A stretch of DNA of 51,380 nucleotides, from assembly GCA_016281915.1 (NCBI GenBank), contig JAEEJO010000039.1, forward strand, positions 1-51,380, written 5' to 3'. The notes under the pieces are model-generated. The model saw only the letters and a program-made list of their open reading frames with translations, made no database searches and had not been told where the DNA came from. The translations under genes and the position numbers were made by a program. Position 1 is the first letter of the stretch, and each line of letters starts with the position of its first letter. This document shows, piece after piece, positions 15,900 through 26,864 of this stretch. This stretch comes from Clostridiales bacterium. Its GTDB lineage: Bacteria > Bacillota > Clostridia > Oscillospirales > UBA644.

Positions 15900-18164
15900 A
15901 TGGCTGCTAAAGACAGAAAAACTGCGGGCGCTGATGAACTTACTCCGTCCAAGGCACAGTATTTCTCGTGGATAAACAATACAAACGAAGGGTCAACCGA
16001 AGAACAGACGCTTGTAAACCTCGATTATTTTCGCTGGCTTAAAGAAAAATACGGGATGCAGCTTGATATCTACGCCTTTGACGCGGGAAACCTCGATACG
16101 TTCAGCGGTAAATACTATTCGGAAAGATTGCCTCTTATAAGAGAAAAATTCCCGGAAGGTTTTAAAAACATAGTATCTTCTGCCTCTTCGATCGGTACAA
16201 AACTCGGAATGTGGGGCGGACCCGACGGATTCGGAGACACAAAAGAAGATGCCGATAAACGCCGCGAAACAATGATAACGTTCTGCCGTGATTACGGTTT
16301 TGCTCTGTTTAAGCTGGACGCCGCATGCTCCGGACTCAGACAGGAAAAACGCCCTGAATTTGCAAAAATGATGGAAGAGTGCAGAAAATATCAGCCCGAG
16401 CTTATCGCACTTAACCACCGTATTGATTTCGGCGAGTGTGAAAAATATCTGACAACGTTCCTCTGGCAGGGCGTTGAAACATATGTAGACGTCCATATAT
16501 GCAACCCGTGCACCGCGCCGCATCACAGGGCATTTATATTTACACGCGGTGAAGTCCCCGGGCTGCAGCGTCTCAGCGAAGACCACGGCGTATGCCTTTC
16601 TTCTTGCATGGACAGATTCGAAGATGACCTTATATATCAGGCATTTAACAGAAACCTTATTCTTTCGCCTGAAATATACGGCAATCCGTGGCTTTTGCGC
16701 GACGATGAGCACGCAAAGCTTGCGTATATATATAATCTTCACCGTCAATACAACGAAATACTGGTAAAAGGTTTTATACTCGATGAAGAAAAATACGGAC
16801 CCAATGCGGTAAGCCGCGGAAACGGAGAAAGAAGACTCGTTTCTTTCGGCAATGCATCGTGGAAGAAAAAATCTGTCAATGTTAAGCTTGACGAAGAGAT
16901 CGGTCTTGATAAATGCGAAAAAGTCTCGGTAATTATTCGCCATCCGTATATTCAGCTTCTCGGTGAATACGAATACGGCTCCGAGACCGAAATTACCGTA
17001 GATCCGTTCAGGGCTGTATTGCTCGAGATCTGCGATTCTGCCAAGGCTCCTAAACTTCTTTGCGACAAGCCTCACCGTATGATAGGCCTTTCGGAATACG
17101 AACAGGTCAATACCGCATACGAGATCAAAAAATTAGGTACTGCGTCTGCCGTTCCGGTTCCCACAACAGCCGTAAAGCTTGCCGAAACAGCGTTTTTCAC
17201 AATGGATCACGACTCTCTTGAAATACGTTCGCTTCGTCGGGCAGGGGAGACAGCGATTCCCGAGGTCCAAAAAGCAAGAGATATGTTCTTTAATCAAAAA
17301 ACATATTTTCTTAGAGGTTGTGAAGGTGCATTCGCTTTCGACGGAAAAAAAGATACATTCTTTGACGGCGTCTCATTGTTCCGTTTCGGAGGACTGAGAA
17401 CAGATAACGGTTGTCTGCGTATCGATTTCGGCGACGTTTTCAATGCTGACACTGTTGAGATCGAGTATTTTTCTCCGGATGTTCCCGTACGGGAGTCTCC
17501 CGAAAATAATCCGCCGGAATCAGCTGATATTTCCGACGATCTTTTGAACTGGACGAAATGTTTCGATCGCCGTGTTCGTGACGTCGATACTGCAGAGGAC
17601 GAAACGGTTAATAATAATCTGATAGTTAATACCGACTATGATGAGATCATCCCCATCAGAGGCAAAAGATGCGTTCTTTCCTTCTCTCTGCCTTCACCCG
17701 TCAGATATTTCAGAATGCCGAATCCGGTTTACAGAATCTACCGTATTTCTCTTTTCAAGAACGGTAAAGAGATTACGCTGAAAGCTCCCAGAGTAAATAA
17801 TCTTCTTCCTTCAACAGAAAGCCGTCCCGTAATAGGTGCTCAGCAGACCGTTGTTCGTGTCCGCTCGGAAGATTGGCAGGAAGGTTCGTATCTTTCCGTT
17901 GCGCTTGAAGGAACACACGGTATTGAAGGAGCGTATGCTGTGATCGATTGCATGGGAACCGTTTACGGTGCTCCGGACCGTTCTCCGTCATTCCCTTCAA
18001 ACGTCTGGGAGTATTCGGTAAGAAAAACCGATAAGTGCTACACCTATTATTTCCCGATCACAAAAAATATGACGGACAGAGATATTCGCGTATGGATTCT
18101 TCTGTTTGACAAAGAACATACCGATTTCACTTCAGATATTTATCTTTGCCCGCCGCTTTGCTGA
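15900..18164 (+). CDS. Glycoside hydrolase, clan GH-D-like (alpha-galactosidase-like)
   Basis: A 754-residue protein whose first ~350 residues look like a (beta/alpha)8 barrel of the GH27/31/36 clan. QLDIYAFDAGN matches a conserved strand, GTKLGMWGGPDGFGDT resembles the GH36 region, and ALFKLDAACSG puts D140 where the nucleophile is expected. A beta-sandwich (about 330-390) and a C-terminal region with discoidin-like features follow. The N-terminal super-sandwich of classical GH36 is absent. No signal peptide, so cytoplasmic. AGGGGAGAATAATT is a good RBS. Exact substrate is not readable from sequence; alpha-galactoside is the default guess. Confidence 0.68.
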   Translation: MAAKDRKTAGADELTPSKAQYFSWINNTNEGSTEEQTLVNLDYFRWLKEKYGMQLDIYAFDAGNLDTFSGKYYSERLPLIREKFPEGFKNIVSSASSIGTKLGMWGGPDGFGDTKEDADKRRETMITFCRDYGFALFKLDAACSGLRQEKRPEFAKMMEECRKYQPELIALNHRIDFGECEKYLTTFLWQGVETYVDVHICNPCTAPHHRAFIFTRGEVPGLQRLSEDHGVCLSSCMDRFEDDLIYQAFNRNLILSPEIYGNPWLLRDDEHAKLAYIYNLHRQYNEILVKGFILDEEKYGPNAVSRGNGERRLVSFGNASWKKKSVNVKLDEEIGLDKCEKVSVIIRHPYIQLLGEYEYGSETEITVDPFRAVLLEICDSAKAPKLLCDKPHRMIGLSEYEQVNTAYEIKKLGTASAVPVPTTAVKLAETAFFTMDHDSLEIRSLRRAGETAIPEVQKARDMFFNQKTYFLRGCEGAFAFDGKKDTFFDGVSLFRFGGLRTDNGCLRIDFGDVFNADTVEIEYFSPDVPVRESPENNPPESADISDDLLNWTKCFDRRVRDVDTAEDETVNNNLIVNTDYDEIIPIRGKRCVLSFSLPSPVRYFRMPNPVYRIYRISLFKNGKEITLKAPRVNNLLPSTESRPVIGAQQTVVRVRSEDWQEGSYLSVALEGTHGIEGAYAVIDCMGTVYGAPDRSPSFPSNVWEYSVRKTDKCYTYYFPITKNMTDRDIRVWILLFDKEHTDFTSDIYLCPPLC

Positions 18165-18183
18165 AACATCAATAAACAAAAAC

Positions 18184-18211
18184 AAACCCCTCGGAGTTTT
18201 CCGAGGGGTTT
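18184..18211. terminator. Bidirectional terminator
   Basis: AAACCCCTCGG (18184-18194) pairs with CCGAGGGGTTT (18201-18211), loop AGTTTT. It lies between the convergent glycosidase and groEL genes. Confidence 0.85.
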
Positions 18212-18245
18212 AACGTTATCTTTCAGTTGTTCTGAAGTTTTCAGA

Positions 18246-20192
<1,947 letters not shown>

Positions 20193-20223
20193 CTATAATA
20201 AATATTTTTTAGCTTTTTCATTT

Positions 20224-20250
20224 TTAGCACTTACGGTCTCCGAGTGCCAA
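20224..20250 (-). promoter_or_regulatory. CIRCE operator (HrcA binding site)
   Basis: Inverted repeat TTAGCACTT - 9 nt - GAGTGCCAA against the consensus TTAGCACTC-N9-GAGTGCTAA, thus one mismatch per half site. It lies between the -10 box and the groES start, where HrcA would block transcription except under heat stress. hrcA itself is not in the window. Confidence 0.93.
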
Positions 20251-20259
20251 ACTACAGAT

Positions 20260-20287
20260 ATTATATCATAAAACTTTAAATTTGCAA
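20260..20287 (-). promoter_or_regulatory. groES-groEL promoter
   Basis: Minus strand TTGCAA (20287-20282), 16-nt spacer, TATAAT (20265-20260). The start point would fall a few bases before or within the CIRCE element. Confidence 0.75.
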
Positions 20288-20345
20288 TAGTCATTTTCCA
20301 CAAATATCCTGTGGCATGATTATGGCTTTTTGTGAATAATATCCT

Positions 20346-22775
20346 TTATTGCTCCTTCACAAACTCTATTGCTCCGTCTTTTGCAATCGCCTTTACCGTG
20401 TCGCCGTCCCTGATCGTTCCTTCAAGCATCTTTTCAGAGATCTTGTCTTCTATCATGGACTGTATTGCACGCTTCAGAGGTCTTGCGCCGTATGAAACGT
20501 CAAAGCCTTTTTCCGCAAGCAGCTCCGTGGCGCTTTCGTCGACCGTCATATTGATTCCGAGCGTTTTAAGTCTTGCGCATACCGAGAAGGTGAGACGTCT
20601 TGCGATCTCTTTGATGTCGTCCCTGCTCAGCTGGCTGAAAACGATGATATCATCTATCCTGTTAAGGAATTCGGGGCGGAACGTCTTTTTCAACTGATCG
20701 GTAACGTCTCCGCGGATCGTTTCCTGAGTACGCTTGAAGCTGTCTTCTGTCGGGGCAAAACCGAGCTGCTGTCTGTCAACTATCTGTTTTGCTCCGATAT
20801 TGCTCGTCATGATGATAACGGTGTTTTTAAAGTCTATCTTTCTTCCTTTTGCATCCGTTACCATACCGTCGTCAAGGATCTGGAGCATGATATTGAATAC
20901 GTCCGGATGAGCTTTTTCGATTTCATCAAAAAGAATTACGCTGTAAGGCTTTCTTCTTACTTTTTCGGTAAGCTGTCCGCCGTCTTCAAAGCCTACGTAT
21001 CCCGGAGGCGAACCTATCATACGCGAAACGTTGTGCTTTTCCATATATTCGGACATATCAACACGTATCATCGCGTTTTCATCCCCGAACATTACCTCGG
21101 CAAGCGCTTTTGAAAGCTCCGTTTTACCTACGCCGGTCGGACCAAGGAAGAGGAAAGAACCTATCGGCCTCTTCGGATCTTTGAGTCCCACTCTGCCTCT
21201 TCTTATCGCTCTTGATACTGCCGCTACTGCTTCGTCCTGACCTACGACGCGTTCGTGAAGTATCTTTTCCATGTTAAGAAGCCGTTCGCTTTCTTCTGCG
21301 ATCAGTTTCTTTACCGGAATACCTGTCTGAGAAGATATGATATCCGAGATATCCTCTTCGGTAACTATGAGGTTTGCGGACGAAGTGCTTTCTTTTGATT
21401 TTTTGAGTTCTTCAAGCTCTTTTATCTTTGTTCTTTCTTCGTCACGCAGTCTTGCTGCCTCTTCAAATTTCTGATCTTTTGCCGCGTCGTCCTTCATGGC
21501 GCGTATTTTTGCTATTTCGTCTTCTATAGACTTCAGGTCAGGCGGAGTAGTAAGGTTGTCTATCCTTACCTTGGACGCTGCTTCATCTATAAGGTCTATG
21601 GCTTTATCCGGCAGGAATCTGTCCTGAATATACCGTTTGGAAAGCTTTACCGCCGCAACAAGGGCATCATCAGAGATCTTTACGCCGTGGTGCGCCTCAT
21701 ATTTATCACGGATACCTTTAAGGATTTCGATCGCGTCTTCTACGGAAGGTTCTCCGACGATTATCGGCTGAAACCTTCTTTCGAGCGCGGCATCGGTTTC
21801 GATGTGCTTCTTGTATTCGTCAAGAGTCGTCGCCCCGATTACCTGCAGCTCGCCTCTGGCAAGATACGGTTTGAGGATGTTTGCCGCATCTACCGCACCC
21901 TCGGCTGCTCCCGCGCCGATCAGAACGTGTATCTCATCGATAAACAATATAACGTTGCCGTTTTTTGTAACCTCGTCTATGGCGTTTTTGATACGTTCCT
22001 CAAAATCGCCTCTGTATTTCGAGCCGGCTATCATGGACGCTATATCAAGCGTTACAACCCTTTTGTTCTTCAGCGTTTCCGGAACTCTTCCGTCAACGAT
22101 ATGCTGCGCCAGACCTTCGGCTATCGCCGTTTTTCCTACGCCCGGCTCACCGATAAGGCACGGGTTGTTCTTCGTTCTTCTGCTGAGTATCCTTATTACC
22201 CTGTCTATCTCTTCGCTTCTGCCTATTATCGGGTCGATCTTACCCGACGAAGCAAGCTCCGTAAGGTCTCTGCCGAAATTGTCGAGGGTAGGGGTGTTGC
22301 TCTTTTTTGCCCTTGCGTTTTCTGTTCCGCTGCCTGTCTTCGATCCCGCAACTCCGAGCTTGTCGTAAACGTCTTCGAGTATATCGGAAGGATCTGCAGC
22401 TGAGCTTATTATTTCCGAGGCCTTGCTTTCGCCTTCTCTCAGAAGGGCGATAAGCAGGTGCTCAGAGCCTACCATATTGTAGCCGAGATTTCTTGCCTCA
22501 TAAACCGAGTTTTCAATTACTTTTTTGAGCCTCGGAGTCATGTCGCTGCCGTTGACGTAAGACGGCGAACCGGTCCCGATAAGCTCCGTTATCTTTTCGA
22601 TAACATATTCCGGTGTGATTCCTCTTTCTGTAAGGACCGATGACGAAACCGAGTCGTCAGCCCTCGAAAGACCGTAGAGCAGATGCTCTGTTCCGACATA
22701 TCCGTGACCTAACTGCCTTGCGGCTTCTACCGATAAATTCAGCGCCTCTGCGGCTTTATTCGAAAAATCATTCAT
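20346..22775 (-). CDS. clpC: ATP-dependent Clp protease ATPase subunit ClpC
   Basis: AAA+ unfoldase that feeds ClpP, 809 residues. Order: N-terminal double Clp repeat (about 1-145), first AAA+ with GEPGVGKTAIAEGL, a middle coiled-coil/UVR-like stretch (AARLRDEERTKIKELEELKK), second AAA+ with GPTGVGKTELSKAL, then the C-terminal small domain. In Firmicutes ClpC is switched on by adaptors and by phosphoarginine marks made by McsB. The ATG at 22775 is 8 bases after GGGAGG; a GTG at 22784 touches the RBS and is rejected. Last gene of the ctsR operon, 42 bases after mcsB. Confidence 0.97.
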   Translation of the reverse strand: MNDFSNKAAEALNLSVEAARQLGHGYVGTEHLLYGLSRADDSVSSSVLTERGITPEYVIEKITELIGTGSPSYVNGSDMTPRLKKVIENSVYEARNLGYNMVGSEHLLIALLREGESKASEIISSAADPSDILEDVYDKLGVAGSKTGSGTENARAKKSNTPTLDNFGRDLTELASSGKIDPIIGRSEEIDRVIRILSRRTKNNPCLIGEPGVGKTAIAEGLAQHIVDGRVPETLKNKRVVTLDIASMIAGSKYRGDFEERIKNAIDEVTKNGNVILFIDEIHVLIGAGAAEGAVDAANILKPYLARGELQVIGATTLDEYKKHIETDAALERRFQPIIVGEPSVEDAIEILKGIRDKYEAHHGVKISDDALVAAVKLSKRYIQDRFLPDKAIDLIDEAASKVRIDNLTTPPDLKSIEDEIAKIRAMKDDAAKDQKFEEAARLRDEERTKIKELEELKKSKESTSSANLIVTEEDISDIISSQTGIPVKKLIAEESERLLNMEKILHERVVGQDEAVAAVSRAIRRGRVGLKDPKRPIGSFLFLGPTGVGKTELSKALAEVMFGDENAMIRVDMSEYMEKHNVSRMIGSPPGYVGFEDGGQLTEKVRRKPYSVILFDEIEKAHPDVFNIMLQILDDGMVTDAKGRKIDFKNTVIIMTSNIGAKQIVDRQQLGFAPTEDSFKRTQETIRGDVTDQLKKTFRPEFLNRIDDIIVFSQLSRDDIKEIARRLTFSVCARLKTLGINMTVDESATELLAEKGFDVSYGARPLKRAIQSMIEDKISEKMLEGTIRDGDTVKAIAKDGAIEFVKEQ

Positions 22776-22817
22776 ATCCAGCACCTCCCTGTCTGCGATC
22801 GTGTTGCGATCACATGA

Positions 22818-23771
22818 TTACAGTGTGTTTCTTATTTTGTCCGCCCTTACGGCGTCTCTGTTCTTGCCGTCTGCCGCAATTTCCATGCTGCACGGCTGTA
22901 CTTCATACGAAAGCTTGTCTATTACCGAAATATCGTTGTCAAGAACTCCGTTTTCAGCGCCGAATCTGACATCCGAAAGAAGCTTCAGCGCTTCGGATGA
23001 CGATATAGACCTTGCATATTTCAGAATACCGAGCGCTCTTGATACACGGTCGACTGTCTGTTCGTTTTCAAAAAGCTTCTTTGCGAGAGAATTTTCGGTT
23101 TCTTCGATCTTTTTGACCATCGCGGACAGGCGTTCTATTATCTCTTCTTCTGAAAGACCGAGCGATACGCGGTTTGAAATCTGATAGATCGCGCCGCCTG
23201 CGCGTGTTCCTTCGCCGTAAAGACCTCTCAGGGTAAGACCGTTCTGAGAAAGAACGGAGGGAAGTCTGCCTATTGCTCCGGTTTCGGTCATTGCCGGCAG
23301 ATGGATCATTACCGATGCTCTCATGCCCGTACCGATGTTTGACGGACAGTGGGTGAGGTAGCCAAGCTCTTCGGAGTAAGCGAAGTGGAGTACTTCATCA
23401 AGCTGTTTTTCGAGTTCTTTAGCTTTCCTGAAGGTTTCTTCAAGGCATTCTCCCGGCATGATTACCTGAATTCTGAGATGATCCTCTTCGTTTATCATTA
23501 TGCTCGTTTCGCCGTCTTTGCTCAGAAGAACACCGCAGTCTTCCCTGTTTTCTCCAAATTCCGGACTGATCAGATGCTTCTCTACAAGCTCTCCTGCTCT
23601 GATATCCGAAAGAGCTGACATATCTATAAAATCAAAATCGCCTGTTTTTTTTGCTTCGTCCTTTATTCTGAGAAGAAGTTCACGTTTCTCTTTTGAAGTC
23701 ATGGAACTTAAAAACTTAACGCCTGCAAGGTTTCTTGCAAAACGAATTCTTGTGGATACGGCATTTTTCAT
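22818..23771 (-). CDS. mcsB: Protein arginine kinase McsB
   Basis: Phosphorylates arginines on misfolded proteins and on CtsR, marking them for ClpCP. 317 residues, some 40 shorter than Bacillus McsB. The guanido-kinase core is intact: VSTRIRFARNLAG, LTHCPSNIGTGMRAS with the Cys at 142, and GEGTRAGGAIYQISNR. The allosteric phosphoarginine-binding motif RDxxRA is present as RDAVRA (305-310), almost at the C-terminus. The ATG at 23771 has GAGGAGG 8 bases upstream; upstream in-frame codons overlap mcsA and are not needed. 13 bases after mcsA. Confidence 0.95.
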   Translation of the reverse strand: MKNAVSTRIRFARNLAGVKFLSSMTSKEKRELLLRIKDEAKKTGDFDFIDMSALSDIRAGELVEKHLISPEFGENREDCGVLLSKDGETSIMINEEDHLRIQVIMPGECLEETFRKAKELEKQLDEVLHFAYSEELGYLTHCPSNIGTGMRASVMIHLPAMTETGAIGRLPSVLSQNGLTLRGLYGEGTRAGGAIYQISNRVSLGLSEEEIIERLSAMVKKIEETENSLAKKLFENEQTVDRVSRALGILKYARSISSSEALKLLSDVRFGAENGVLDNDISVIDKLSYEVQPCSMEIAADGKNRDAVRADKIRNTL

Positions 23772-23784
23772 GGCTCTTACCTCC

Positions 23785-24276
23785 TCATTTTTCTTCTCTT
23801 GCCTTGATCTCGTCACGCAGACGTGCGGCCTCTTCGAAGTTCTCTTCTTTTATCGCTCTTGACATTCTGTCTCTCAGTGCCTTTATTTCCGCCTGAGGAT
23901 CAGCCTTCTTTGAAGCTTCGATTCTCGGCTTATGAGTCGTTGCGCCGTGCATCTTTCTTAAAGTTGATGCAAGCTCTTTTTTGAATGTTTCATAGCATTT
24001 CTCGCATCCTACAAGACCGGTCTTTGCGATCTCGCTGAATGTTCTTCCGCATTCGCATTTCTTTTCCGTTCCAAGACGGGTTGGCTTGAAGAGGTCGGGA
24101 AGGAAAAAGTCGAATCCGTCAAAATCTGCAAATCCGCCGTTTTTGAACATCATTCCGGCTCCTATGCCGAGCTTCTTTGCGCAGTCTTCACAGAGGAATG
24201 TTTCCGTCGTTTCTCCGTTTACGGTCTTCTTGAAATATGTGGTCGCTTTATTTTTCTTACAGTTGTCGCATAACAT
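23785..24276 (-). CDS. mcsA: McsA, zinc-finger activator of McsB
   Basis: 163 residues. Two N-terminal CxxC pairs (CDNC, CEDC) and two more in the middle (CEC, CEKC) bind zinc; a UVR domain closes the protein (AIKEENFEEAARLRDEIKA). McsA activates McsB and modulates CtsR. AAGGAGAT lies upstream of the ATG. Second gene of the ctsR operon. Confidence 0.94.
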   Translation of the reverse strand: MLCDNCKKNKATTYFKKTVNGETTETFLCEDCAKKLGIGAGMMFKNGGFADFDGFDFFLPDLFKPTRLGTEKKCECGRTFSEIAKTGLVGCEKCYETFKKELASTLRKMHGATTHKPRIEASKKADPQAEIKALRDRMSRAIKEENFEEAARLRDEIKAREEK

Positions 24277-24322
24277 AACAATCTATCTCCTTTATATTCG
24301 GTATATTTTTCTTGATGATCGG

Positions 24323-24772
24323 TCATGCCATAAGCAATGACTTTGTAATTGACGCTCTTACCTGGTCTCTTATTTCCGCGGGCACGGCAGAAAGAGTGTT
24401 GTCTGAAACCGCCGCTCGCGCAAGGGCGTGCGTTCGCTTATCGATAAACCCGTAGGATTCAAGGTTTTTCAAAAACAGGAATGCATCAAACTGCGTCAGC
24501 TCGTTTCCTATACCGTTTACAACGTGCATCAGCTGTCTGTATCTTTCGTCGGCAAACGTTACACGCGTGATTTTTATATATCCGCCGCCTCCGCGCCTGC
24601 TTTCTATCCTGAACCCCTGTTCCGGTGTGAATCTCGACGATATAACGTAATTTATCTGACTTGGAACTACTCCGAACTGCTGGGCAAGCTCGTTTCGCTT
24701 CAGTTCAAGATCACCGTTCGCCTCATCAAGCATCTTTAAGATGAACGCGCCTATCACATCGCTCGTCTTCAT
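24323..24772 (-). CDS. ctsR: Transcriptional repressor CtsR
   Basis: Heat-sensing repressor of clp genes, 149 residues. It starts TSDVIGAFILKML, then the winged-helix DNA-binding region NELAQQFGVVPSQINYVISSRF and the wing ESRRGGGGYIKI, whose glycine-rich loop is the thermosensor. A C-terminal dimerisation/McsB-binding domain follows. RBS is weak (AAAGGGACGG). It is first in the operon and its own operator overlaps the promoter, so autoregulation is expected. Confidence 0.96.
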   Translation of the reverse strand: MKTSDVIGAFILKMLDEANGDLELKRNELAQQFGVVPSQINYVISSRFTPEQGFRIESRRGGGGYIKITRVTFADERYRQLMHVVNGIGNELTQFDAFLFLKNLESYGFIDKRTHALARAAVSDNTLSAVPAEIRDQVRASITKSLLMA

Positions 24773-24809
24773 ATTTCACCGTCCCTTTCTATCAGGATTA
24801 AGGTCTTTA

Positions 24810-24838
24810 TTTGACTTTGACTTTCTTTGACCTTTGAC
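24810..24838 (-). promoter_or_regulatory. CtsR operator, four heptad-like repeats
   Basis: TTTGAC occurs at 24810, 24816, 24826 and 24833 (plus-strand view). The central two form the exact CtsR consensus on the minus strand, GGTCAAA-GAA-AGTCAAA (24832-24816). One further GTCAAA flanks each side. The block begins at the -10 box of the ctsR promoter and runs downstream. Confidence 0.92.
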
Positions 24839-24864
24839 TATAGTATATTCGTTCTTTGTGTCAG
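24837..24864 (-). promoter_or_regulatory. ctsR operon promoter
   Basis: Minus strand CTGACA (24864-24859), 16-nt spacer, TATAGT (24842-24837). The -10 overlaps the first GTCAAA repeat, so CtsR binding should exclude polymerase. Confidence 0.7.
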
Positions 24865-24911
24865 ATGTGTGACAAGAAAAGGGTGCGAATTGTGTTAAAT
24901 AAAAAAAGAAA

Positions 24912-24936
24912 GCGGGGAGTTTCGGAAACTCCCCGC
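24912..24936 (-). terminator. Terminator of the GH63-like gene
   Basis: GCGGGGAGTTT (24912-24922) pairs with AAACTCCCCGC (24926-24936), loop CGG. On the minus strand it is followed by a T-rich run including seven consecutive Ts, just after the stop of the 24955-26682 gene. Confidence 0.9.
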
Positions 24937-24954
24937 GTAAAAAGTGCCGTTTAT

Positions 24955-26682
24955 TTACTTATTTAAATATTCGCCCATAAGCATCATATAAACGCTTGCA
25001 GACCATGTGTAGCCGGGCGCGCGGCGTCCCACACCCGAGAGCGCATCAAAGTTTTCATAGTTGCCTTTAGCTCTGTTGCATGACATATTGCAGTATTTTT
25101 CCGCAATTTCTTTTGCGAGGTCTTCATATCCGCCGCGTCTGAGTCCGTCAACGATAAGATACGTCGAAGGTGCCCATATGGGTCCGCGCCAGTATCCGTC
25201 AGGATTGTATTCGGGGCTTGTAGGCATCTCCGTGGCAAGACCGTTGTCTGTGAGGAAATCTCTCTTGAGGATAACAACAAGCTTGTCAAAAATATCTTTC
25301 GGCAGAAGGTCACCGAGGACCAGGGGCATTAGCGAAAGCAGGCTTGTCGGATTTTCCTGACATTTGTGCGAAATGCTGAGCTTCGGAATGAAGCGTTCGC
25401 CGTTATAGCTGTGCTTAATAAAGCGTTCAAGCATTTCCTCAGCCTTTTTATCCCACTCAAGCGCCGTGGACTCGTCTCCGAGTTTTCTTGAAATTCTTGC
25501 CAGAGTGTTCATCTGCATAATAAGATATGCCGGCAGATCGGGCGTTTCACAGTAAAAACCGAGATCGAACAGCGAAGAGTTGTCCCAGCCGCTGTCACAT
25601 CCCTGAGGATAATCGGGAATACCGTCATTGTCCGTATCACTGTAATTGATCCACCAGGAAGTCCATTTTTCAAGCCATCCGTAAACTGTTTTCAACTCTG
25701 TTTCATCAAAATCAAAATAGTCCATCAGTCTTGAAAAGCACCATCCGTGGACGGGAGGCTTCGTTGTTCCCCATCTCGTAATATTGTCGGGGTTCCACAT
25801 ATCGGGCAGCACGCCTTTGTCTGTCTGCAGCCAGAAGGGAGCCGCAAACTGATCGAAAGCCTTCTTCTTTGCAAATTCCCTGTCGCGGCAGCGGGCGATC
25901 GCCAACGCATTGAAGCAGTGGTCCCAGCTCCATAGCGCGCTCATGCCTTTTTTGGACATCAGCATGCTGTCTCTGTAGTAAATATCGTCTGCCCTTACAA
26001 AGCTTGACCAAAGGTTATACCATGTCAGAAGCGTAAACGCCGCAGTCTTCTCATCGTCGCTTTTCAGATCTTCCATCTGCTCCGCGAACTGACACCACTC
26101 GTCTTTGATATCCGCAATATCCTTTGACGGAATAACGGGCAGCGGAAGGTCTTTGGGCTGCTTGAGCGTCATTGTTATTCCTACGCATGCTTTGCCGTTC
26201 ACGCAGTGAAAATCCATATCCCTTTTAATAACCATTTTTGACTTCGGGTCGGCAATAAGCGTGCTCTCGCCTTCAAGAACGTATACTGTTGCAAATACGC
26301 TGTATGGATTTATGATAAGAGAATATTTGTTTTCGCCGTATTCTGTTCCGTATGTGCCTCTGTGAAGCGACTCGATATGAAAATCAAGCCCGTTGCTTTC
26401 TATTATTATCGTATCGTCATCGCGTATATAAAGCGTTGCGCTTCCGGTTTCCGTTTTTATGGTTACCGAACCCGGATCTGCCGTGCAGCTGAACGCCGAA
26501 TGTTCGTCTGTGCCGACTTTCAGTGAGAAGATCGGGCTTTCCCCGCCTCTGAGTTTCGCATAAAGAAGTATCAGCTCTTTAAAAGATGTCCTTTCTTCGT
26601 TTGCCGGTACAGCCGCGATCGCGGCATACGCTCCGTATCTGCTGAATGGGATGTGAGAAATGTCTATTCCTACATCGTACAT
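24955..26682 (-). CDS. GH63/trehalase-like alpha-glycosidase
   Basis: 575 residues, no signal peptide. An N-terminal beta-sandwich (about 1-190) precedes an (alpha/alpha)6 barrel. The barrel shows WSWDHCFNALAIA, PPVHGWCFSRLM, DGIPDYPQGCDSGWDNSS and YWRGPIWAPSTYLIVDGL, all shared with GH63 glucosidases, mannosylglycerate hydrolases and GH37 trehalases. The Asp in GCDSGWDNS is the likely general acid. Substrate cannot be told; an alpha-glucoside or alpha-mannoside is likely. AAGGAGGCGTTACC upstream of the ATG is a strong RBS. Single gene. Confidence 0.8.
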   Translation of the reverse strand: MYDVGIDISHIPFSRYGAYAAIAAVPANEERTSFKELILLYAKLRGGESPIFSLKVGTDEHSAFSCTADPGSVTIKTETGSATLYIRDDDTIIIESNGLDFHIESLHRGTYGTEYGENKYSLIINPYSVFATVYVLEGESTLIADPKSKMVIKRDMDFHCVNGKACVGITMTLKQPKDLPLPVIPSKDIADIKDEWCQFAEQMEDLKSDDEKTAAFTLLTWYNLWSSFVRADDIYYRDSMLMSKKGMSALWSWDHCFNALAIARCRDREFAKKKAFDQFAAPFWLQTDKGVLPDMWNPDNITRWGTTKPPVHGWCFSRLMDYFDFDETELKTVYGWLEKWTSWWINYSDTDNDGIPDYPQGCDSGWDNSSLFDLGFYCETPDLPAYLIMQMNTLARISRKLGDESTALEWDKKAEEMLERFIKHSYNGERFIPKLSISHKCQENPTSLLSLMPLVLGDLLPKDIFDKLVVILKRDFLTDNGLATEMPTSPEYNPDGYWRGPIWAPSTYLIVDGLRRGGYEDLAKEIAEKYCNMSCNRAKGNYENFDALSGVGRRAPGYTWSASVYMMLMGEYLNK

Positions 26683-26771
26683 GGTAACGCCTCCTTAAAT
26701 AATAATGTAAAGGTTTTCGGTTGTTTTAAATGCTGTGTCAAAGCGGATGGAACGCTGATTATCGTTGTCTT

Positions 26772-26800
26772 ATCATATCACATGTGAGCTAAAAAGTCAA
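26772..26800 (-). promoter_or_regulatory. Promoter of the GH63-like gene
   Basis: Minus strand TTGACT (26800-26795), 17-nt spacer, TATGAT (26777-26772). Leader about 85 bases. It is back to back with the lgt promoter. Confidence 0.7.
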
Positions 26801-26864
26801 CACCAAAAAAACGTCTGAGCATTGTGGCACAAATATTAAAATGCACGCAGTCTACGAAACCGTA

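Noticed and set aside
15993..17075. A 360-codon open frame opposite the GH-D-like gene
   Set aside because: Shadow of the coding strand; no recognisable motif, and composition is biased to Cys, Phe and Tyr.
21687..22403. A 238-codon open frame opposite clpC
   Set aside because: Antisense to the conserved ClpC first ATPase domain, without an RBS or family motif.
24810..24838. Four TTTGAC repeats as iterons or a CRISPR-like array
   Set aside because: Units are 6-7 bases with irregular short spacing and match the CtsR operator exactly, upstream of ctsR.
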